From DDH964 sp963763205 (GTDB lineage Bacteria > Desulfobacterota > Desulfuromonadia > Desulfuromonadales > DDH964), in the NCBI GenBank assembly GCA_963763205.1, contig CAVXNQ010000004.1:62001-126000 (forward strand): a DNA stretch of 64,000 nt, written 5' to 3'. The translations under genes were made by a program, and so were the position numbers. Shown here piece after piece: positions 9,302 to 17,582 of the stretch. Position 1 is the stretch's first letter. Every line of letters begins with the position of its first letter. The notes under the pieces were generated by a model. That model saw only the letters and a list, made by a program, of their open reading frames with translations, was not told where the DNA came from and did no database searches.

Positions 9302-9781
9302 TCACTCCATTTCCACCTCCAAAACGACCTCCAGTTCGACCGGCGAACCGAGTGGCAGGCTCGCGACACCAAAGACCAGGCGCGAAGAAACCCTCTCTTC
9401 GCCGAAGATATCCCGAAGCAACTCCGACGCCGCATCGGCGACCTTCGGATGTTCGGTGAACTCAGGTGTCGCGGCGACGTACACGCCGAGTCTCACGACG
9501 TGGCTTACGCGATTCAACGAACCCAGCTGTTTCTTCGTGAGTGCAAGTACGTTGAGCGCGGCCGTGTACGCCGCCTCCCGGCCCGCCTGCAGGTCAAGGT
9601 CCTTGCCTACTGCGCCGACTGCCGTGACTGTGTGGCCCGAGGTGGCGAGCATCCCGCTCAGGAAGAGGAGGTTGCCAGTCTGGACGGCAGGCACGTAGGC
9701 ACCAAAAGGCGTCGGTGCATCCGGCAGCTGAATGCCGAGTTCGGCGAGACGGTCCTCGGCGGCCGTTGCATTCGCGGCCAT
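9302..9781 (-). CDS. RidA family protein (YjgF-like)
   Basis: This 159-residue protein carries the RidA/YjgF fold signature: the N-terminal PFGAYVPAVQTGNLLFLSGML, the central GREAAYTAALNVLA helix, and RLGVYVAATPEFTEHPKVAD. It matches the longer atypical RidA subgroup (about 150 aa) in which the canonical catalytic Arg region (here SSRLVFGVASLPLGSPVELEV) is close to standard. Classical RidA hydrolyses reactive enamine/imine intermediates from PLP enzymes; the activity of this subgroup is less certain. It follows the SDR gene with an 18-bp gap on the same strand, probably as an operon. Confidence 0.8.
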   Translation of the reverse strand: MAANATAAEDRLAELGIQLPDAPTPFGAYVPAVQTGNLLFLSGMLATSGHTVTAVGAVGKDLDLQAGREAAYTAALNVLALTKKQLGSLNRVSHVVRLGVYVAATPEFTEHPKVADAASELLRDIFGEERVSSRLVFGVASLPLGSPVELEVVLEVEME

Positions 9782-9799
9782 GACGAAAGCTCCTTCGAA

Positions 9800-10528
9800 T
9801 TACCAGCGGCCCAAATGAGCGCCGCCATCGACATACAGGATGTCACCGGTGACCGTCGCGGCGCCGGTCAGGTACATGACCGCATCCGCGATGTCCTTGA
9901 CCGTGGAAGGCCGACCCATCGGCGACAGGCTCTCCATGACCTCCTGCGGGGTATCCCGGTGCAGCGGCGTGTAGACGACGCCCGGCGCGACGGCATTCAC
10001 GCGGATGCCGTCTTTCGCGTACTCCATCGCCAGGTGCCGGGTGATCGTATCAAGACCGCCTTTGGTGAGCATCGGCACCGCCGCCGTGACGCCCCGGATC
10101 GGGTTGCTGGCAAGGGCCGCCGTAATCGTGACGATGCTCCCGCCGGTCTTTTGCGCCAACATTTGCTTGATGGCGAGTTGGGTGATGCACAGGAAGCCCT
10201 CGACGTTCGTCGCGACGAGTGACTTGAGGTCCTCGGCCGTGTAGTCCGTGAACGGCTTGGTGAAGAAGATGCCGGCGCAATTGACCAGTGCGTCGATCGA
10301 CTTGAAGCGCGAAAGCGCCGTCTCGACGATCTTGGCGGCAGTTGCCGGCTCGCCAATGTCGCCGTCCACCAGGGCGACCTGGTCGGAAGCCGCGACCTCG
10401 GTGGATTGGGTCATCTTCCGGGAATTGGCAACGACGTTGAACCCCCGTTCGACAAAGCCTTTAACGACTCCCGCGCCGATCCCCTGTGAAGCTCCGGTTA
10501 CGATGGCTGTCTTTCGTTGGTCACTCAT
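9800..10528 (-). CDS. SDR family oxidoreductase with atypical active site
   Basis: This 242-residue classical-length short-chain dehydrogenase has the cofactor loop TGASQGIGAG, the NCAGIFF motif, and the C-terminal AKDGIRVNAVAPG. It should bind NAD(P)H. The usual catalytic Tyr-x3-Lys is not intact. The segment reads VPMLTKGGL, so Lys is present but the position four residues before it is Pro. The Ser in ALAS is present at a slightly different spacing. I recall an SDR subgroup with this TKGG pattern, so it may be a natural variant and not a mutation. Substrate unknown. It lies immediately upstream of ridA (18 bp) and downstream of the riboswitch-controlled DJ-1 fusion (166 bp). Confidence 0.85.
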   Translation of the reverse strand: MSDQRKTAIVTGASQGIGAGVVKGFVERGFNVVANSRKMTQSTEVAASDQVALVDGDIGEPATAAKIVETALSRFKSIDALVNCAGIFFTKPFTDYTAEDLKSLVATNVEGFLCITQLAIKQMLAQKTGGSIVTITAALASNPIRGVTAAVPMLTKGGLDTITRHLAMEYAKDGIRVNAVAPGVVYTPLHRDTPQEVMESLSPMGRPSTVKDIADAVMYLTGAATVTGDILYVDGGAHLGRW

Positions 10529-10693
10529 GGTTGTTTACCTCGATGATGAGCAGACACCCGGAGCCGTATTCCGCTGCAGTAGTTTCAGAAGCTCCCGGGG
10601 CGCTGCGGTCGAGCAGTGTTGTATCTCGCGCTAATGGGCCAGCACAGCGGACATCCGTAAGCGTCTAAATCCGCTTCCCATCCGGGCCGGGCG

Positions 10694-11833
10694 TTAACCG
10701 TACTTGAGAGTGGTGCTCTGTCCAACCTCGATAATGTAACCGTCAGGATCGCGGATGTAGCAGCGAATCTCGCCGTACTTGGCTATCGGCTCCGTGATGA
10801 ACTCGGCTCCTCGACTTTTCCACAACTCATAGCACGCTTGAATATCCGCAACGCGGAAATTCATAAAGCTGTTGATGTGATCCGGGTCGGGGACGCTGAG
10901 CGTTACCGTCGGCTTGTCGGGGGTCGGCCCGCCCCCGACGTTCACAATCATCCAGATATTCGCAAGCTGAAGGTACGCAGGCGCGTTGCCGTCGCCCATG
11001 CTCAGAATGCGAGCGCCGAAGACCTTTTCATAGTAGCGAGCCGATCGCTCGATGTCGGCGACGGTGAGAAAATGTGCGATGCTGATCCCGTCCCGCGGGG
11101 GCATCTCATAGCTCTTCTGTTCGATTTGTACGCCGTTCATTGACGACTCCAATTCCGATCCGGTCATGAGTTTCAGAAGCGCCTGAGCTGCCGAGGTCGA
11201 CGACGCAGGGTTCTGGCCGGTAACGAGTCGGCCATCAGTGATGGAAAACGGCTGCCAGTTCGCCATCTTCTCAAATATGGCGCCGAGCCGTAGCAGTTCA
11301 TCTTCGACGAGGAACGGCACAACCTTGGTGAGCTGCACCTCCTCTTCCTCGCCGTTAGTGAAACCGGTGACGTGTTTTCCCTTCACCAGCGGAGCGCCTT
11401 TGTAGGTAACGTGGCGAAGCACACCAGGCGAATGGCAGACCAGCGCGATTGGCTTGCCGGAGTTGTAGAAGGATTCGAGAAGAGCGATCGAAGCAGGGCT
11501 CTCCGCGAGATCCCACATCGGGCCGTGCCCACCCGGATAGAAAACGGTGTCGAAATCTTCCGCCTTCACGTCCGCAAGCTTGACCGTGTTGGCGAGAGCT
11601 TTTTGCGCCGTCTTATCTTTCTTAAAGCGCGCCATCGCCGGCGTTTGATTTTCTGGCAGATCGCTCTTTGGATCGAGCGGTGGCTGCCCGCCTTTCGGTG
11701 ATGCCAGCGTCAGTTCGACACCAGCGTCCCTGAACACAAAGTAAGGAGCCGCGAATTCCTCCAGCCAGAAACCGGTCTTGCGGCCCGTGTTGCCCAGTTG
11801 ATCGTGAGATGTCAGTACCATCAGTATTCTCAT
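10694..11833 (-). CDS. DJ-1/PfpI domain - VOC (glyoxalase) domain fusion protein
   Basis: This 379-residue two-domain protein has residues ~1-225 forming an Hsp31/DJ-1-type glutamine-amidotransferase-like domain, with the acidic residue in WLEEF (Glu25/26), the YPGGHGPMWDL loop and the nucleophile Cys133-His134 (LVCHSPG). Residues ~248-370 form a vicinal-oxygen-chelate (glyoxalase/bleomycin-resistance) domain (ISIAHFLTVADIERSARYYEKVFG ... IRDPDGYIIEVGQ). DJ-1 proteins act as glyoxalase III/deglycase-type enzymes and VOC proteins as glyoxalase I-type metalloenzymes. A role in detoxifying reactive carbonyls is a reasonable inference. The start is ATG 11833 behind AGGAAA. Upstream lie a GEMM riboswitch, its terminator and a sigma70 promoter, so expression is probably controlled by a cyclic dinucleotide. 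Confidence 0.88.
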   Translation of the reverse strand: MRILMVLTSHDQLGNTGRKTGFWLEEFAAPYFVFRDAGVELTLASPKGGQPPLDPKSDLPENQTPAMARFKKDKTAQKALANTVKLADVKAEDFDTVFYPGGHGPMWDLAESPASIALLESFYNSGKPIALVCHSPGVLRHVTYKGAPLVKGKHVTGFTNGEEEEVQLTKVVPFLVEDELLRLGAIFEKMANWQPFSITDGRLVTGQNPASSTSAAQALLKLMTGSELESSMNGVQIEQKSYEMPPRDGISIAHFLTVADIERSARYYEKVFGARILSMGDGNAPAYLQLANIWMIVNVGGGPTPDKPTVTLSVPDPDHINSFMNFRVADIQACYELWKSRGAEFITEPIAKYGEIRCYIRDPDGYIIEVGQSTTLKYG

Positions 11834-11914
11834 GTTCGTTTTCCTTTCTTTGATAAGTCCAAAACCGCTGACCGCAGGGGAAGGTCCTTTGGACCGGGGG
11901 GTAACTTGCAAAGC

Positions 11915-11970
11915 CCCAAAAACAAAGGCCGAACGACCCGTTGGATGAAATATCCTTCGGTAGCTCGGCC
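11915..11970 (-). terminator. Riboswitch expression platform (intrinsic terminator), module A
   Basis: On the minus strand the aptamer 3-prime strand GGCCGAGC can pair with the downstream GTTCGGCC, which is followed by TTTGTTTTT. Because the terminator's 5-prime half belongs to the aptamer, ligand-stabilised aptamer folding should prevent termination (an ON switch). It lies 80-140 nt before the DJ-1/VOC start codon. Confidence 0.7.
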
Positions 11971-12033
11971 ATCTTCTCGCTTCGGAGATCCGTGGCTTTC
12001 CGTCTCTGCCTCACGGCAGGTTTGGCTTTATCG
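11953..12033 (-). ncRNA. GEMM-I-type cyclic dinucleotide riboswitch aptamer, module A
   Basis: Read on the minus strand the segment contains the GEMM landmarks in order: AAAGCCAAACC, a CTGCC-GTGA-GGCAG hairpin with a GNRA-like tetraloop, GAGACGGAAAGCCACGG, a second hairpin, then GATGGCCGAGCTACCGAAGG. These line up with the Vc2 c-di-GMP aptamer (GGGCAAACC, GGGACGCAAAGCC, GUAGCGGGGUUACCGAUGG). By hand alignment the base equivalent to Vc2 G20 is G, which would favour c-di-GMP over cGAMP, but this needs a covariance alignment. The controlled gene is the DJ-1/VOC fusion. Confidence 0.8.
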
Positions 12034-12056
12034 GGGAATGACCTTTTTCCAATCCG

Positions 12057-12084
12057 ACTATATCTCTGCTTTTCAACCCGTCAA
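12057..12084 (-). promoter_or_regulatory. Sigma70 promoter of riboswitch module A
   Basis: On the minus strand TTGACG (12084-12079), a 16-bp spacer and TATAGT (12062-12057) precede the GEMM aptamer by about 25 nt. The same boxes recur in the paralogous module at 18280-18309, which supports function. Confidence 0.7.
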
Positions 12085-12341
12085 GTGACCCTCTGCCTAC
12101 GATTCCTGGGGGGAAAACTATGCCGTTCGAACCCGGCCAAAAGTCTCCCGCGATATCCATTCAGCCAGTCCTGAAGGAAGTGTGCGAAGGCCAGGAACCA
12201 GGCCACATTAACTGCGGCCAGGTAGGCAGACATTGCTGAGGGAAAAGCGAAATATTTCCGGAATGTTGTGCCTCATCGCTCTTGGTGTCCAAGGAGCAAC
12301 CTTCCCTCCCGTTTCTTGATATTTCCGCAATCTACGGAAAT
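12085..12341. other. Non-coding region shared with the region near 18.3-18.55 kb
   Basis: No gene is recognised. The sequence is a diverged copy of 18310-18545, with common blocks such as ccgttcgaacccggc / ccgtttcaacccggc, cctg(a/g)aggaagtgt and tatttccggaatgtt / tatatccgaaatgtt. The duplication therefore covers the upstream flank of the riboswitch promoter as well as the leader. Confidence 0.5.
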
Positions 12342-12365
12342 CCCCGCCAAGACTGTCTGGCGGGG
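12342..12365. terminator. Hairpin downstream of phosphoketolase
   Basis: CCCCGCCA-N8-TGGCGGGG is an 8-bp GC-rich stem about 60 bp after the xfp stop on the minus strand. No strong T-run follows in that direction, so termination efficiency is uncertain. Confidence 0.5.
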
Positions 12366-12427
12366 TTCCGTGTTTTGGAAATCGTGACTTGTCGGACTCC
12401 AATTGGCATGTATTCAGGCGGGGGCGC

Positions 12428-14792
12428 TTAGCTCCATTTCCAGTTGCGGATCTCCGGCATGTCCTGGCCGTGCTTGTCGATGTACTGCTTGTGCTCGATC
12501 AGCTTGTCCTTGAGCTGCTGCTTCAGGTAGATGCCCTTGTCGCCGGTCTGCGGCAGGCGGTCGATGGTGTCCATCACCAGGTGGAAGCGGTCCAGATCGT
12601 TCAGCACCGTCATGTCGAAGGGGGTGGTGATGGTGCCCTCTTCCTTGTAGCCGCGGACGTGGAGGTTGTCGTGGTTGGTGCGGCGGTAGGTCAGCCGGTG
12701 GATCAGCCACGGATAGCCGTGGAAGGCGAAGATGATCGGCTTGTCCCTGGTGAACAGCGCGTCGAAGTCCGTGTCGCTCAAGCCGTGCGGGTGCTCGCTC
12801 TGCGGCTGCAGCTTCATCAGGTCGACGACGTTGACCACCCGGATTTTCAGCTCGGGCAGATGCTCGCGCAGGATCGAGACGGCGGCCAGCGTCTCCAGCG
12901 TCGGCACGTCGCCGCAGCAGGCCATGACCACGTCGGGCTCCCCGTCCTGGTCGTTGCTGGCCCACTGCCAGATGCCGATGCCCTCGGTGCAGTGCTTGAC
13001 GGCCGCGTCCATCGTCAGCCACTGCGGCGCCGGATGCTTGCCGGCGACCACGACGTTGACGTAGTGGCGGCTGCGCAGGCAGTGGTCCATCACCGACAGC
13101 AGGCAGTTGGCGTCCGGCGGCAGGTAGACCCGCACGACCTCGGCCTTCTTGTTCACGACGTGGTCGATGAAGCCGGGGTCCTGGTGGGTGAAGCCGTTGT
13201 GATCCTGCCGCCAGACATGCGAGGCCAGCAGGTAGTTCAGCGAGGCGATCTTGCGCCGCCACGGCAGATGCGCGGTGACCTTCAGCCACTTGGCGTGCTG
13301 GTTGAACATCGAATCGACGATGTGGATGAAGGCCTCGTAGCAGTTGAACAGCCCGTGCCGCCCGGTGAGCAGGTAGCCTTCGAGCCAGCCCTCGCACTGG
13401 TGCTCGCTGAGCATCTCCATCACCCGGCCGTCCGGCGCGAGGAATTCGTCGTTCGGCACGGTCGCGGCGTCCCATTGCCGGTTGGTGGCCTCGAAGACCG
13501 CGTCCAGGCCGTTGGAGAGCGTCTCGTCCGGGCCGAAGACCCGGAAATTGCGTTGCTCGCCGTTCAGCTTCGCCACGTCGCGCAGGAACGGCCCGAGCAC
13601 ATGCGTGTCGCCGATGCCGGGCGCCCCCGGCGACGGGCACGTCCACCGCGTAGTCGCGGAAATCCGGCATCCGCAGATCGCGCAGCAGCATGCCGCCGTT
13701 GGCGTGGGGATTGGCGCCCATGCGTCGTTCGCCCTTGGGCGCCAGTTCGGCCAGTTCCGGCTTCAGCCGGCCCTGTTCGTCGAACAGTTCCTCCGGCCGG
13801 TAGCTCCGCAGCCAGTCTTCCAGCAGCTTGAGGTGTTCGGGATGGGTGGCCGGGTCGGAAAGCGGCACCTGGTGCGCGCGGAAGGTGCCTTCGATCTGCA
13901 GGCCGTCGACCACTTTCGGGCCGGTCCAGCCCTTGGGCGAATTGAGGACGATCATCGGCCAGCGCGGACGCGTGAGGTTGCCGTTGACGCGGGCGTCGTG
14001 CTGGATGTGCTTGATCTGCTTCGACCGCCGCGTCGAGCGTCGCGGCCATGGCCTCGTGCATCAGCGTCGGGCTCGTGGCCCTCGACGAAGTAGGGCGTCC
14101 AGCCGTAGCCGCGGAGCAACTGCTCCAGTTCCTCGCGGCTCGATGCGGGCGAGAACCGTCGGGTTGGCGATCTTGTAGCCGTTGAGATGCAGGATCGGCA
14201 GCACCGCGCCGTCGGTGGCCGGATTGAGGAACTTGTTGGAATGCCAGGCCGTGGCCAGCGGCCCGGTTTCCGCCTCGCCATCGCCGACGACGCAGGCGAC
14301 GATCAGATCGGGATTGTCGAACACCGCCCCGAACGAATGGCTGAGCGAATAGCCCAGCTCGCCGCCCTCGTGGATCGAGCCCGGGCACTCCGGCGAGGCG
14401 TGGCTGGGGATGCCGCCGGGAAAGGAAAACTGCATGAAGAGCTTTCGCAGCCCGGCCTCGTCCTGGCTGATGTCGGGATAGATCTCGCTGTAGGTGCCTT
14501 CGAGATAGGTGTTGGCCACCACGGCCGGGCCGCCGTGGCCGGGGCCGGAGACGTAGATCATGTCGAGGTCGTATTTCTTGATGACCCGGTTCAGGTGCAC
14601 GTAAATGAAGTTCTGCCCCGGGGTCGTGCCCCAGTGCCCCAGCAGCATGTGCTTCACGTCCGCCAGCGCCAGCGGCCGCTTCAGCAGCGGATTGTCGTAG
14701 AGATAAATCTGGCCGACCGACAGATAGTTGGCGGCGCGCCAGTAGGCGTCCATCTTGTGCAGCAGTTCCGGGGCAAGCGTTTCGGTCTTCAT
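12428..14792 (-). pseudogene. xfp: Phosphoketolase (Xfp), four frameshifts
   Basis: The joined frames give a nearly complete xylulose-5-phosphate/fructose-6-phosphate phosphoketolase of about 790 aa. Visible features are the thiamine-diphosphate region (HMLLGHWGTTPGQNF, SGPGHGGPA, VGDGEAETGP), the middle domain (NSPKGWTGPK, HQVPL) and the C-terminal domain (ENG-type core HGLFNCYEAF, HQDPGFIDH, HGYPWLIHRLTYRR), ending at NWKWS. It cleaves sugar phosphates with phosphate to acetyl phosphate, which acetate kinase turns into acetate and ATP. Single-base shifts lie near 14140, 14075, 14020 and 13625; the last 1.2 kb is clean. The ATG overlaps the ackA stop (ATGA), so the two form an operon. Confidence 0.88.
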
Positions 14793-16066
14793 GGTTCAAT
14801 TCCTCCTTTGCTCCGGCCCAGGCCGAGAACGCGGCAAACGGACTTCGCGATCATCAGTTCCTCGTCCGTGCGAATGACGCGGACCGCGACCCGGCTGGTC
14901 GCCGCGGAAATCACGCCCTCGTTCGGCCGCGTTGCGCTTTTCGTCGAGTTCGATGCCGAGAAATTCCAGCCCGTCGCAGATCCGCGCGCGGACGGCGGGT
15001 GCGTTCTCGCCGATGCCCCCGGCGAAGACCAGCGTGTCGAGCCCGCCCAATGCGGCCGCGAATGCGCCGATCCATTTCTTGACCTGGTAGCAGAACAGCG
15101 CCACCGCCTCAGCCGCCCGCACATCCTGCCTTTCGCGTTCGAGCAGGTCACGCATGTCGGAACTGGTTTCGGACACGCCGAGCAGCCCGGACTGGAAATT
15201 GACCATCTCGTTGAAGCTGCTTCGCGTTCATGTTTTCGGTGCGCGCCAGATACCCGAGCAGTCCCGGGATCGAGATCGCCTGAGCGGGTGCTCATCGGCA
15301 CTCCCGCCGTCGGGGTGAAACCCATGCTGGTGTCGACGGGTTTGCCGTCACGTACTGCTGCCAGGCTGGCGCCATTGCCGAGGTGGGCGAGGATGACCCG
15401 GCCCCGTGCCGCCTTCCGCCCCAGCCAGACGGGCCAGTTCTTCCATCAGAAACGCATACGACAACCCGTGAAAACCGTACCGCCGCACCCCCTTTGCCTC
15501 GTACCGACGCGGGATCGGCAACAACTGCGCCACGCGCGGCAGGTCGTGGTGAAAGGCAGTGTCGAAACATGCCACCTGGGGCAGGTCGGGAAACCGGTGA
15601 TGAAACGCCTCGGCCAACAGGATCTCCTCCGGCAGATGCTCGGGATCGAAAAGGCTGAGCCGGTGCAGTTCCTCAATCAATTCCCCGGTGATGGCTGCGG
15701 CTCGCTGTATTTCGGCCCGCCATGCACGACCCTATGACCCACCGCGGTCAATGGTTCATGTCCGATTCGTTCCTCAACCCAATCCATCAGCGCCGTCACT
15801 GCCGCCCTGTGGTCCGGCGCTGCTATCGGTCAGGAAAATTGATCGGAGCCCCCCGCACTCTTTATGGTAAAAATCGCTTCCGGCAGTCCTATCCGCTCAA
15901 TCCTGCCCTTCAGAACCGGGCGCGAGATCCGTTCTGCTTCGAACAGGGCGAATTTGATGCTGGACGAGCCGCCGTTGACAGTAAGTACCCGGGCGACCCT
16001 GCCCGCAGCTGCCGGCACTGCTGCCCTCGCTCGTTCATTTTCGTTGAACCCTTTCTTTTTCTTCAA
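14789..16066 (-). pseudogene. ackA: Acetate kinase, nonsense codon and several frameshifts
   Basis: Acetate kinase blocks are all present but scattered over frames: the N-terminal phosphate loop VLTVNGGSSSIKF, GHRVVHGG, VACFDTAFHHDLP, RRYGFHGLS, AHLGNGASLAAV, VDTSMGFTPTAGVPMSTRSGDLDPG, GLLGVSETSSDMRDL, FAGGIGENAP and VIRTDEE. An in-frame TGA at 15832-15830 interrupts SDQFS-PIAAPDH (consistent with CGA to TGA). Single-base shifts lie near 15685, 15410, 15265, 15215 and 14930. The enzyme converts acetyl phosphate plus ADP to acetate plus ATP, pairing with the coupled xfp. The start is uncertain: TTG 16066 is in frame, while ATG 16038 is out of frame with the conserved region. This degree of damage suggests a decayed gene. 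Confidence 0.88.
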
Positions 16067-16235
16067 AGGTTTCTCCGTGTCGTCGCTGCCACAGAATGTA
16101 TTCTATAAAAGCGCCTAACGGTCCGGCTTTGACCCGCTTCCGGCGGGCCTTGAACGGTGTTTGGACCTCAATTCACCCTACCTTTTGGGATTTGGAGACG
16201 CGCCCCCTCGCCCCTTCGATGAAAAGAAACCTTCG

Positions 16236-16829
16236 TTACGAATGGATTCCCTTCAGGTAAAACCTCCACTCGAAATCCCGCCCGCTACCAGCGTACTCGA
16301 TATTGAGCCGCCTGGATGCTGCAACTTCCCCAGCAGTGGGAATCTCCGCTTCCTGCACAAAAAGCCTCTTTTCGCACAGGTCCGCTCCGTAGAGATCGGC
16401 GTCTATCGCCATGGCCTGACAGAGCTTTCCGGGCCCGTTCGTAAGATTTATCAGGCTCTCCGGATTTTTCAGCCCCCTTCTCGCCTGCATTAGTTTCATT
16501 CCCCGCACCGGCTGGAGGGCTCGGATCAAGACCCCTTCCGGCACCCCTTCTTTTTGTGCGGTTACATTCATGCAGTTGTACATGCCGTAGATCAGATAGA
16601 TGTATGCCCGTCCTCCCGGCAGATACATGATCGCCGTACGCTTGCTGCGTAAGCCGCCAAAGGCGTGAGAGGCGGGGTCGGTTACGCCCATATAAGCTTC
16701 GGTTTCGACGATAACTCCCGAGGTGATGCCGGCTGCTGCGCTGTGAACCAATTCTTTGCCGATAAGCTCTCGCGCCACCTGGACGGCATCTCTCAGATAA
16801 AATTCGCGCGGCAGGGGTTTAAATTCCAT
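16236..16829 (-). CDS. DNA-3-methyladenine glycosylase (MPG/AAG family)
   Basis: This 197-residue protein shows AAG-family motifs: ARELIGKEL, VIVETEAYMG with the catalytic Glu, DPASHAFGG, RTAIMYLPGGRAYIYLIYGMYNCMNV, GVLIRALQP and NGPGKLCQAMAI. It excises alkylated and deaminated purines in base excision repair. The ATG at 16829 fits the family N-terminus (MEFKPLPREFYLRD). GC is lower than in the adjacent core genes. It lies about 170 bp upstream of ackA on the same strand. The 180 bp on its other side (16830-17008) contains no recognisable gene. Confidence 0.93.
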   Translation of the reverse strand: MEFKPLPREFYLRDAVQVARELIGKELVHSAAAGITSGVIVETEAYMGVTDPASHAFGGLRSKRTAIMYLPGGRAYIYLIYGMYNCMNVTAQKEGVPEGVLIRALQPVRGMKLMQARRGLKNPESLINLTNGPGKLCQAMAIDADLYGADLCEKRLFVQEAEIPTAGEVAASRRLNIEYAGSGRDFEWRFYLKGIHS

Positions 16830-17008
16830 GGCAACTCCGTTGCCTGCTAATAAACTTCCCGATAAGCACAAATCTTCCCCTCGGGGCGGCCCGCTGGGGC
16901 CGGTTCGATGGCAGGGTGGATGCGACCCGCATCAAGGTCACCATCGGCGCGGCGAAGCCAGGGGCGACCGAGAACGGCAGCGATGCCGGTTGACACTCGA
17001 AGGGGCAC

Positions 17009-17548
17009 TCATCTGGCCCCAGACCTCGACTCCAGGGCCGCAAGCAGCGACGGATAATCCGGCGCGTCATCATGGCGGACCCCGTTGATGAAAAAGGTCG
17101 GCGTACCGTTCACGCCGCTGCGGATGCCGCTCCGGCGGTCTTCCTTGATGCGCGGCTCCACCAGGCCCTGCTTGATGTCGCTCCCGAGCTTTTCCAGGTC
17201 CAAGCCGAGCTGTTTCGCCCACGCGGGCAGGATATCCGGATCGAGAGCGTCCTGTTGTTCGAACAGCAGGTCGTGCATCTGCCAGAATTTGCCCTGGAGC
17301 GCCGCGGCTTCCGCCATCTCGGCCGCGATCAGGGCATAGGGATGCATCTCGGTCAGCGGGAAGTTCCGAAACACGAACCGCAGCCTGTTCCCCAGGTGCT
17401 TCTGCAGGCGTTTCACCACCGGATAGGCGGCGGCGCAGTAGGGACACTGATAATCGCCGTATTCCACCAGGGTCACTGGTGCGTCGACCCGACCTTCCGT
17501 ATGATCGCTGGCGGAAACGGGCGGGGTTAGGGTCGCGAGTGGCTCCAT
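17009..17548 (-). CDS. DsbA-family thioredoxin-fold protein
   Basis: This 179-residue protein has the redox motif Cys35-Pro-Tyr-Cys38 (YGDYQCPYC), the helical insert typical of DsbA (MHPYALIAAEMAEAAALQGKFW) and the cis-Pro loop GVNGTPTFFINGVRHD. No signal peptide is evident (MEPLATLTPPVSASDHTEGR), so it is probably cytoplasmic, like the DsbA-like domains found with NhaA or peroxiredoxins. It follows the peroxiredoxin gene by 34 bp and is likely co-transcribed. A role as thiol partner or reductant of that peroxiredoxin is inference. Confidence 0.88.
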   Translation of the reverse strand: MEPLATLTPPVSASDHTEGRVDAPVTLVEYGDYQCPYCAAAYPVVKRLQKHLGNRLRFVFRNFPLTEMHPYALIAAEMAEAAALQGKFWQMHDLLFEQQDALDPDILPAWAKQLGLDLEKLGSDIKQGLVEPRIKEDRRSGIRSGVNGTPTFFINGVRHDDAPDYPSLLAALESRSGAR

Positions 17549-17582
17549 GGGGGGCCTCCTGGCTCGGTTGCGGATGCCGGGT

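Noticed and set aside
15830..15832. In-frame TGA in ackA as a selenocysteine codon
   Set aside because: Acetate kinases have no selenocysteine there, the gene has several other frame breaks, and I see no SECIS-like hairpin directly after it. A CGA-to-TGA nonsense change is simpler.
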